Assembly: GCA_003242495.1 (NCBI GenBank) | Contig: QGUO01000221.1 | Coordinates: 1 to 6,232, forward strand | Reading direction: 5' to 3' | Origin: Pseudomonadota bacterium | GTDB taxonomy: Bacteria; Pseudomonadota; Gammaproteobacteria; Steroidobacterales; Steroidobacteraceae | DNA length: 6,232 nt | Part shown: positions 1 through 4,942 of the stretch, piece by piece | Layout: the number at the start of each line of letters is the position of its first letter | Numbering within the stretch: position 1 is the first letter of the stretch | The notes under the pieces: model-generated | Told to the model about the DNA's origin: nothing | Seen by the model: the letters and a program-made list of their open reading frames with translations, nothing else | Database searches by the model: none | Made by a program: the position numbers and the translations under genes

Positions 1-1136
1 AGATAGAGGTAGCGATCGTAGATCTCGCGGTAACGGCGTTGCGCCTCGGCGATGTTCTCCCAGGCGGGGCCGACGGCGCGGGCGAGCTCCGTATCGCCTT
101 CCACGCTCGCACGCAGCGCGGCTTCCCGTTCGCGCTTCTGCGCGAGCAGTTCCTCGTCCAGCAGGGCGCGATTCAGGTTGCGATAGACCTTGAGCGCGTT
201 CTCGTAGCTCAACAGCGGCTCCTGCGTGAGGCGGCGCGGCTCCTCGCCGCTCTTGCCCCACTGGATCAGCCGTCCGCGCAGCTCGGAGTTGCGGATGAGG
301 AACGACGGAATGGAGGTATCACGCTGGAACTCGAGCTGCGCGGTGGTGAGCAGCCGGTTGGTGGTGCCGGGGTGCCCCGCCACGAAGGTCGGCTCGCCCG
401 CAGCCGGTCCCTCCACACGCCACTGGAGGTGATTCGGCGTGTGCGCGGGCTTGCCGTTCTCGTAGGCGCGCAGCAGGCTGAAATCGAGGCACCAGCGCGG
501 GAAGTTGAAGTTGTCGGGGTCTCCGCCGAACGCGGCGATCGCCTGGTGCGGCGCGAATACCATGCGCACGTCGTCGTAGCGCTTGTACTTGTACAGAAAG
601 TACTGCCCGCCCTGGTAGAGCGTCACTGACTCGCAGGCCAGCGGCCCGGTGCGCCGGTCTTTTTTCGACGCCGCGGCGCATTGCGCCTCCAGCCGGCTCA
701 GCTCGCGCTTGCGGGCCTCGTTCGCCTGGGCATCGCTCATGCCCTGGGTGGCGGCATTCACCTGCGCGGTGACTTCTTCGATGTCGACCAGCACCGAGAG
801 GATCTCGGTCGGGCACTTGCGTTCCTCGCTGCGCGACCCTGCGGCAAAGCCGTTCTCCACGTAGTCCTGGCTGGCGCTCGAGAGCTCCGACAGGCACTCC
901 ATCACGCAATGATGGTTGGTGAGCACCAGCCCGTCGGGCGAGACGAACGAGCCGGTGCAGCCGCTTTCGTGACGTGTGACCGAGCGCTGCACGCGCGCCA
1001 GCCAGGCGTCGTCGATCTGCACTCCGTATTTCTCGCGCACGGCCTCTTTCGGGAAATTGTCCAGTGTCCACATGCCCTCGTCGGCGTGGGCGCTGACGGC
1101 GAGCAGCAGCGTTGCGATGGCGGCGCATCTATACAT
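1..1136 (-). CDS. S46 family dipeptidyl-peptidase, N-terminal part (runs off left edge)
   Basis: This is a secreted serine exopeptidase of MEROPS family S46 (DPP7/DPP11/DAP BII type), which releases N-terminal dipeptides from peptides in the periplasm. About 378 residues are present and the frame is still open at base 1; family members are near 700 residues, so roughly half is missing, including the catalytic Ser. A signal peptide is visible (hydrophobic core at residues 5-16, likely cut after A-H-A at 18). The chymotrypsin-like first half shows GSFVSPDG followed by LTNHHC, with catalytic His at 76. Further on, FGGDPDNFNFPRWCLDFS carries Asn209, the likely binder of the substrate N-terminus, and catalytic Asp218, nine residues later as in DAP BII. 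Phe210 replaces the Trp seen in the characterised enzymes. The ATG start is supported by a GAGGAG ribosome-binding site at 1145-1150, 8 nt upstream. The start lies 51 bp after the VOC gene, so co-transcription is likely. Substrate specificity cannot be told without the C-terminal half. Confidence 0.93.
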   Translation of the reverse strand, partial: MYRCAAIATLLLAVSAHADEGMWTLDNFPKEAVREKYGVQIDDAWLARVQRSVTRHESGCTGSFVSPDGLVLTNHHCVMECLSELSSASQDYVENGFAAGSRSEERKCPTEILSVLVDIEEVTAQVNAATQGMSDAQANEARKRELSRLEAQCAAASKKDRRTGPLACESVTLYQGGQYFLYKYKRYDDVRMVFAPHQAIAAFGGDPDNFNFPRWCLDFSLLRAYENGKPAHTPNHLQWRVEGPAAGEPTFVAGHPGTTNRLLTTAQLEFQRDTSIPSFLIRNSELRGRLIQWGKSGEEPRRLTQEPLLSYENALKVYRNLNRALLDEELLAQKREREAALRASVEGDTELARAVGPAWENIAEAQRRYREIYDRYLY

Positions 1137-1187
1137 CGAAGAATCTCCTCGTGGGCTCGACCGTTGGTGGCATGCAGCGCGTACGCG

Positions 1188-1904
1188 TCAGGGCTCCGAC
1201 AACAGCAGCAGGCGGGTGCCCTCGGGCGCCTCGAGCACGGCGTTGGCCGAGTCGTCGAGGCCGTCCGGCATCTCGTCCGTGAGCTTCAGTCCGCGTTCGC
1301 GCAGTCGCGCGATGCGCTCGCGCATGTCCGCGTCCTCGAACGTGAGCACCGGTCCGCGCAGCGCGCGGGTGCGATACAGGGCGAGGTTGAGGCGCTCGCT
1401 GGCGAGCGGGGTGCGGGGGAAGGGCTGCTGCGTCTCGTCCAGGGCGACGAAGCCGAGCGGCTCCCAGAAGGCGCGGCCCGCGGGCGCATCGCGAGTCGGC
1501 ATGCCGAATTCCGCGAAGTACCCACAGGTCGAGCCGACCGGCGGGTCGATGCCTGGCGGCGAAAAGGTGCGCGCCTCGACCAGGCGCACGGCCTGGCCGG
1601 CAGGGTCGCGAAACACGACCTGGTGGAATACATCCTCGCCGAGCTGGCGCTCCTCCATCCGGATGCCAAGCGATTCCAGCTCCGGCACACGGTCGGCGAG
1701 CTGGGGGTGGACGAAGGTGAGCGTCGGCGAGGGGATGGGCGCGGCGTGCAGCCCGAGATACAGCCGTCCGTCCGTGACCACGGCGTACGGATGGTTCCAG
1801 GTCTCGCCCACCGGCGCCTGGACGAAACCCAGTGCCTCGTAAAACGCCAGCGATTCGCGAATCGCCGGCGCGTACACGCTGATTTCCAGAAATCGACCGA
1901 GCAT
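1188..1904 (-). CDS. Two-module VOC (glyoxalase/dioxygenase superfamily) protein
   Basis: The 238-residue product contains two vicinal-oxygen-chelate modules in tandem, about residues 3-112 and 127-237. Each has the beta-alpha-beta-beta-beta pattern: the first opens LEISVYAPAIRESLAFYEALGF and has HQVVFRDPAGQAVRLVEA near its end, and the second opens GYFAEFGMPTRDA with an AFWEPLGF helix. The superfamily includes glyoxalase I, extradiol dioxygenases and resistance proteins that bind or modify small molecules. The His usually found in the first strand of metal-dependent members is replaced by Glu7 in module 1 and Glu132 in module 2, so metal binding and substrate are uncertain. The ATG at 1904 is preferred because the VOC fold begins there; it has only a weak GGA 8 nt upstream. 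The frame could extend to a TTG at 1949, adding 15 Arg/Ser-rich residues unlike the fold. It sits between hemH and the S46 peptidase, which does not reveal its role. Confidence 0.88.
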   Translation of the reverse strand: MLGRFLEISVYAPAIRESLAFYEALGFVQAPVGETWNHPYAVVTDGRLYLGLHAAPIPSPTLTFVHPQLADRVPELESLGIRMEERQLGEDVFHQVVFRDPAGQAVRLVEARTFSPPGIDPPVGSTCGYFAEFGMPTRDAPAGRAFWEPLGFVALDETQQPFPRTPLASERLNLALYRTRALRGPVLTFEDADMRERIARLRERGLKLTDEMPDGLDDSANAVLEAPEGTRLLLLSEP

Positions 1905-2004
1905 GAAAGATCCGGTCCGTCGGGCGCGGGAAGGGCAAGAATAACGCAACAGGGGTGAAAAGCCGCCACCGACGCGCCGCGCAGCGAACCTGCGTCGGCG
2001 CCGG

Positions 2005-2030
2005 CCATCCGCGCAAAGTGCGCCGGACGG
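2005..2030 (-). terminator. GC-rich hairpin directly after hemH stop (terminator-like, no U-tract)
   Basis: On the - strand the bases right after the hemH TAA form a stem of 11 pairs (one G·U, one bulged G) closed by a 3-nt CUU loop; the arms are 2019-2030 and 2005-2015. A second GC-rich palindromic stretch (GGCGCC, 1998-2003) follows and there is no run of T, so this is not a canonical intrinsic terminator. It could slow or stop RNA polymerase with Rho, or protect the 3' end of hemH mRNA from exonucleases. Confidence 0.4.
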
Positions 2031-3122
2031 TTAACGCGGTGCGCCCAGACGCAGGGCGCGCTCGCGGGCGAGCTCGGGATCGCTACGCGCAACGTCGCCG
2101 GTCTCCGGCCAGCCCCGGCAGTGCCGCACGATCAATCCGGCGAGCGCCTGTACGTGCTCCGGCGAGGCGTTGAGCGCCGGCACGTAGTCGTAGGACACAC
2201 CACCCTGCTCGAGGAAGGCTTTCTTGTTGCGGATCGCGATTTCTTCCAGCGTCTCCAGGCAGTCGGCGGCGAAGCCGGGACACACCAGCGTGACGTGCTG
2301 CCGGCCTTCGCGAGCCATGCCCACGAGCAGTTCATCGGTGTACGGCCGCAGCCATTCCTCGCGGCCCACCTGGGACTGAAAGCTGACGCTCCACTCGTCG
2401 TCGGCGAGTTGCAACTGCCGTGCGATCAGTCGCGACGTCTTCTGGCACTGGCAGTGATAGGGGTCCCCCTGGAGCAGGTAACGACGCGGCACGCCGTGGT
2501 ACGAAAGCACCAGGTGCTTGCGCCCCGAGACGGCCCATTGCCGCTCGATGCTCGCGGCAATGGCCGCGATGTAAGCGGCATCGTCGTGGTAATGCGTGAT
2601 GAAGCGCAGTTCCGGCAGCCATCGCCAGCGCTGCAGGTGGCTGCTGACCCGGTCGAAGACCGAGCCGGTGGTGGTGGCGCTGTACTGCGGATAAAGCGGC
2701 AGCACGATCAGGCGGCCGATGCCCTGTGCGCGCAATTGCTCGAGTGCCGAGCCGATCGACGGGTTGCCGTACGTCATCCCGAGCGCGACGTGCACCGGCC
2801 CGTCGAGCACGTCGTCGAGCGCCTCCTGGATACGTCCGGCCAGGGCCTGGCTATGCAGCAGCAGGGGAGAGCCGTCCGGCGTCCAGATTTGCCGATAGGC
2901 GTGCGTGCTCTGGCGGGGGCGGACTCTCAGGATCACCCCGTGCAGGGCGAGCCACCAAAGCCAGCGCGGCGCTTCGACCACGCGCGGATCGCCCAGAAAT
3001 TGCGCCAGGAAGCGGCGCACCGCCGCCGGCGTGGCGGCGTCGGGCGTGCCGAGATTGACCAGCAGCACGCCGAGGCTTTCCGGCGTGCCATGGCGGTATT
3101 GGGGGGAGCCGAGGTACTGCAT
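2031..3122 (-). CDS. hemH: Ferrochelatase HemH
   Basis: Ferrochelatase inserts Fe2+ into protoporphyrin IX to give protoheme, the last step of the protoporphyrin-dependent heme pathway, in the cytoplasm at the membrane surface. The 363-residue product has the family signatures in order: LLVNLGTPDAAT (20-31), DGSPLLLHSQ (83-92), LPLYPQYSATTTGSVFD (141-157), LSYHGVPRRYL with catalytic His209, FQSQVGREEWLRPYTDE (248-264), and CPGFAADCLETLEEI (281-295), whose Glu290 matches the second catalytic acid known from human and Bacillus enzymes. It is longer than the E. coli protein (320 aa), owing to an N-terminal stretch before LLVNLG and an Arg-rich C-terminal tail from about 340. Residues 219-229 contain a C-x-C pair (Cys224, Cys226). 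The ATG is preceded by a poor ribosome-binding site, but the protein begins in the usual place for gammaproteobacterial homologues. The gene is followed by a GC hairpin and then the VOC gene 126 bp away. Confidence 0.97.
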   Translation of the reverse strand: MQYLGSPQYRHGTPESLGVLLVNLGTPDAATPAAVRRFLAQFLGDPRVVEAPRWLWWLALHGVILRVRPRQSTHAYRQIWTPDGSPLLLHSQALAGRIQEALDDVLDGPVHVALGMTYGNPSIGSALEQLRAQGIGRLIVLPLYPQYSATTTGSVFDRVSSHLQRWRWLPELRFITHYHDDAAYIAAIAASIERQWAVSGRKHLVLSYHGVPRRYLLQGDPYHCQCQKTSRLIARQLQLADDEWSVSFQSQVGREEWLRPYTDELLVGMAREGRQHVTLVCPGFAADCLETLEEIAIRNKKAFLEQGGVSYDYVPALNASPEHVQALAGLIVRHCRGWPETGDVARSDPELARERALRLGAPR

Positions 3123-3190
3123 GGCGGCACTTTAAGAAAAATTACGCGCTTCAGTGAGGGAAATCGTTATTTTTTGTCGCTATACATAGT
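3123..3190 (-). promoter_or_regulatory. AT-rich block upstream of hemH, probable hemH promoter region
   Basis: This is the only clearly AT-rich stretch in the window and it abuts the hemH start, as expected for a promoter. On the - strand a TAATTT at 3144-3139 could serve as a -10 box, placing the transcript start some 10-15 nt before the ATG; no good -35 hexamer lies at the right spacing. The block also holds a run of six T on the + strand (3170-3175) and CTATACATAG (3180-3189), a short inverted repeat. No known operator motif was recognised. Confidence 0.35.
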
Positions 3191-3372
3191 GGGAACTGCA
3201 TGCGCCAGACCGGCGCTTGCTCGAGACGCTCGCGCAACGGGACTGGTGCGCGCACTCGACATCGATCGGGAGCTTTCGGGCGCGGGCAGCTCGAACCGTC
3301 TCGCGGTCCTCCTCGTTTTTCTCGTCCTCTGCGTAGCCGCGTGCTGCTGCGCGTCGCTACGTCCCCCTGCCA

Positions 3373-3435
3373 ACCGGTCGGAGCGTGGCAGCCCTCGCCT
3401 GCCCCCCTCCCCAGGGCCGTTGCGCTCCGATCGGT
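3373..3435 (+). repeat. Long imperfect inverted repeat / RNA hairpin with C-rich loop
   Basis: Arms ACCGGTCGGAGCG (3373-3385) and CGCTCCGATCGGT (3423-3435) are reverse complements at 12 of 13 positions, the exception being a G·T. Pairing continues inward as + strand RNA through three G·U pairs, a C-G pair, one A×C mismatch and then GCCCT (3391-3395) with AGGGC (3413-3417), so 22 of 23 positions pair. The 17-nt loop (3396-3412) is almost all C with CCUCCCC-like character. On the - strand the four G·U pairs become A×C mismatches, so the + transcript folds better. No T-run follows on either strand, so it is not an intrinsic terminator. It could be a structured small RNA, a REP-like repeat or a chance GC-rich fold. 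I could not identify a promoter for it. Confidence 0.5.
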
Positions 3436-3508
3436 GGCCCATTCGACTGTCCGTGACTTCGCGGAGCACCGGGCCTCGCCGCGCCCTGTGGCGGGCAGCG
3501 GGGCACGT

Positions 3509-3544
3509 GCCGGGCTCGGGCGGCGCGTGCGTCGTACGCCCGGC
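3509..3544 (-). terminator. GC hairpin just downstream of the thiolase stop (no U-tract)
   Basis: A perfect 7-bp inverted repeat GCCGGGC (3509-3515) / GCCCGGC (3538-3544) begins three bases after the thiolase TGA on the - strand and encloses 22 nt. An alternative overlapping pairing, GGGCG (3518-3522) with CGCCC (3537-3541), is possible. No run of T follows, so if it ends transcription it would need Rho or act only as a 3' stabiliser. GC-rich DNA yields such repeats often, hence the low confidence. Confidence 0.3.
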
Positions 3545-3547
3545 GGC

Positions 3548-4843
3548 TCAGCGCTCGAGGATGGCCGTCACACCCATCCCGCCGGCCGTGCACACCGATA
3601 TCAGGCCGCGTCCGCTGCCGCGTTGCTCGAGGAGCTTGGCCAGCGTCGCTACGATGCGCGCGCCGGTGGCGGCGAACGGGTGCCCGATGGCGACGCTTCC
3701 GCCTTTCACGTTGAGCCGGGCGCGGTCGATGGTGCCGAGCGGCTCGGCGAGTCCGAGGCGATCGCGGCAGAACTCGGGCGACTGCCATGCCTTGAGCGTG
3801 CACAGCACCTGCGCCTCGAAGGCTTCGTGGATTTCGTAGAAATCGAAGGCCTGCAACGTCAGTCCGGCGTCGGCCAGCATGCGTGGCACGGCAAACGCCG
3901 GCGCCATCAGCAATCCGTCCTTGTCGATGTAGTCCACTGCCGCCACCTTGCCGTACGTCAGGTACGCCTGGATCGGCAGGTTGCGCGCCCGTGCCCACTC
4001 CTCGCTGGCCAGCAGCACGGTTGCGGCCCCGTCGGTCATGGGCGTGGAATTGCCCGCGGTCAGGGTCCCCTGCTCGCTGCGGTCGAACACCGGCTTGAGC
4101 TTTGCCAGTTTCTCGAGCGAGGTGTCGCGTCGGATGTTGTCATCGGTGCGCAGTCCGCGATGCTCGACCACCAGGTCCGTATAGAACCCCTCGTCCCACG
4201 CAGCGGCCGCCTTGCGGTGACTGGCGAGCGCCAGCTCGTCCTGCTCGGCGCGCCCGATGCCCCATTGCTGCGCCATGCGTTCGCAGCTCTCGCCCATGGA
4301 CAGGCCGGTGCGCGGCTCTTTGACCGTGGGCAGCCGGGGTTTGAGATACTTCGGCTTGAAGCCGAGCCAGGGCGCAATGCGCTCCCCGAAGGACTTGCCG
4401 CGCGCGCTGCGTAGCAACAATTGCTGATACTCGCGCGGATAGACGATGGGCACGTCGCTGGCCGAATCGACCCCAGCGGCAATCCCCGAGTCGATCTGCC
4501 CGGCGGCGATCTTCAAGCCGATCAATATGGCGGTTTCCAGGCTCGTCCCGCAGGCGCGCTGCAGGTCGAAGGCGGGCGTCTCGCGCGAGAGGCCCGAGCC
4601 AAGCACCGCCTCCCGAGTGAGATTGAAGTCGCGCGAGTGCTTCATGACGGCGCCGGCGCCGACGTCGCCCAGGCGCTCGCCGCGCAGGTCGAAACGCTCG
4701 ACCAGGCCCTTGAGCGCCGCGGTCAGCATTTCCTGGTTGGTGGCCTCGGCGTAAGCGCCCATGGCACGAGCGAAGGGAATCCTGACGCCGCCGACGATGG
4801 CGACGCGTCGCGGGGAAGATCCGGCGCCTGATCCGACGAACAT
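3548..4843 (-). CDS. fadI: FadI-type acetyl-CoA C-acyltransferase (3-ketoacyl-CoA thiolase)
   Basis: Thiolases cleave 3-ketoacyl-CoA with CoA to release acetyl-CoA, the last step of each beta-oxidation round; the reverse condensation is also possible. The product has 431 residues, close to E. coli FadI (436). Catalytic features are visible: the acyl-accepting Cys98 in QRACGTSLE, the HEAFEAQ box with His339 (FadI-type proteins have HEAF where other thiolases have NEAF), GHPFAATGAR with His388, and the C-terminal CTAGGMG with Cys418. SMGESCERMA (182-191) and DGAATVLLAS (271-280) are also typical. The ATG at 4843 has a GGAG ribosome-binding site at 4853-4856, 9 nt upstream. FadI normally works with FadJ, the hydratase/dehydrogenase subunit; no fadJ lies next to it here, so its partner must be elsewhere or the enzyme acts alone. 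It is divergent from the MATE gene. The exact subgroup, and so the symbol, is less certain than the thiolase assignment. Confidence 0.93.
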   Translation of the reverse strand: MFVGSGAGSSPRRVAIVGGVRIPFARAMGAYAEATNQEMLTAALKGLVERFDLRGERLGDVGAGAVMKHSRDFNLTREAVLGSGLSRETPAFDLQRACGTSLETAILIGLKIAAGQIDSGIAAGVDSASDVPIVYPREYQQLLLRSARGKSFGERIAPWLGFKPKYLKPRLPTVKEPRTGLSMGESCERMAQQWGIGRAEQDELALASHRKAAAAWDEGFYTDLVVEHRGLRTDDNIRRDTSLEKLAKLKPVFDRSEQGTLTAGNSTPMTDGAATVLLASEEWARARNLPIQAYLTYGKVAAVDYIDKDGLLMAPAFAVPRMLADAGLTLQAFDFYEIHEAFEAQVLCTLKAWQSPEFCRDRLGLAEPLGTIDRARLNVKGGSVAIGHPFAATGARIVATLAKLLEQRGSGRGLISVCTAGGMGVTAILER

Positions 4844-4870
4844 TGAGCAGCGCTCCGTTCATGAGACAAT
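4843..4870 (+). promoter_or_regulatory. Candidate sigma70-like promoter for the MATE gene
   Basis: TTGAGC (4843-4848) and GACAAT (4865-4870) each match 4 of 6 bases of the -35 and -10 consensus and are 16 bp apart. Transcription would begin near 4877, leaving a leader of about 65 nt before the ATG at 4943. That would place the alternative ATG at 4883 almost at the transcript end, which argues for the downstream start. The -35 hexamer touches the thiolase start codon. The evidence is consensus matching only. Confidence 0.3.
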
Positions 4871-4879
4871 AACCGGCGA

Positions 4880-4908
4880 AGCATGCCGCGCCGCCGCTGC
4901 GCGGTCAA
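4880..4908 (-). promoter_or_regulatory. Candidate sigma70-like promoter for the thiolase gene
   Basis: On the - strand TTGACC (4908-4903) matches the -35 consensus at 5 of 6 positions. Exactly 17 bp later comes CATGCT (4885-4880), a poor 3-of-6 -10 box. The predicted start near 4873 gives a leader of about 30 nt that carries the thiolase ribosome-binding site. The 17-bp spacer is filled by the GC-rich dyad at 4886-4904. Confidence 0.3.
4886..4904. repeat. Small GC-rich dyad in the divergent intergenic region
   Basis: CCGCGC (4886-4891) and GCGCGG (4899-4904) form a perfect 6-bp inverted repeat around a 7-base centre. It sits inside the spacer of the candidate thiolase promoter and in the predicted 5' leader of the MATE mRNA, so it could be an operator or a leader hairpin. 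No regulator gene is in the window and dyads of this size are common in GC-rich DNA. Confidence 0.25.
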
Positions 4909-4942
4909 AAAGCTCCGCTTCTCCCCTGGTTCCGAGCTCGCG

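Larger units (their letters stand above)
3123..3547. other. 425-bp gene-free gap between the thiolase and hemH
   Basis: No convincing gene was found here. Open frames cross the gap on both strands, but they are Arg/Ser/Pro-rich, lack ribosome-binding sites and match no family I know. One + strand stretch (about 3246-3350) reads as a short hydrophilic lead followed by LAVLLVFLVLCVAACCCASL, like a membrane anchor. It has no stop before running far into the antisense of the thiolase, so it is at most a relic. What can be supported is an AT-rich end next to hemH, a large inverted repeat (3373-3435), a 10-bp palindrome GGCACGTGCC (3502-3511), and a hairpin after the thiolase stop (3509-3544). Confidence 0.6.

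Noticed and set aside
319..1128. 269-codon - strand open frame overlapping the S46 gene in another frame
   Set aside because: The S46 frame, which runs off the left edge, has a signal peptide, the LTNHHC motif and a good ribosome-binding site; this frame is an Arg-rich shadow of it.
681..1958. Long + strand open frame (425 codons) opposite the S46 and VOC genes
   Set aside because: It is antisense to two recognisable families, rich in Arg/His/Gln/Ala with no domain pattern, and is explained by the high GC content that removes stop codons.
3170..3175. T6 run on the + strand as the tail of an intrinsic terminator
   Set aside because: No stable GC stem lies directly before it and no + strand gene ends here.
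3167..3469. 100-codon - strand open frame lying wholly inside the fadI-hemH gap
   Set aside because: It begins at a GTG without a ribosome-binding site, is about one fifth Arg, uses AGG, GGA and CGA codons unlike its neighbours, and overlaps the inverted repeat.
2121..3839. 572-codon + strand open frame across hemH, the gap and the end of the thiolase
   Set aside because: It spans the antisense of two real genes plus the gap, has no ribosome-binding site and no family signature. Only the short hydrophobic stretch near 3300-3350 merited separate comment.
3200..4414. 404-codon + strand open frame opposite the thiolase
   Set aside because: Composition is Arg/Gly/Ala/Gln-rich without motifs; the - strand thiolase is unambiguous.
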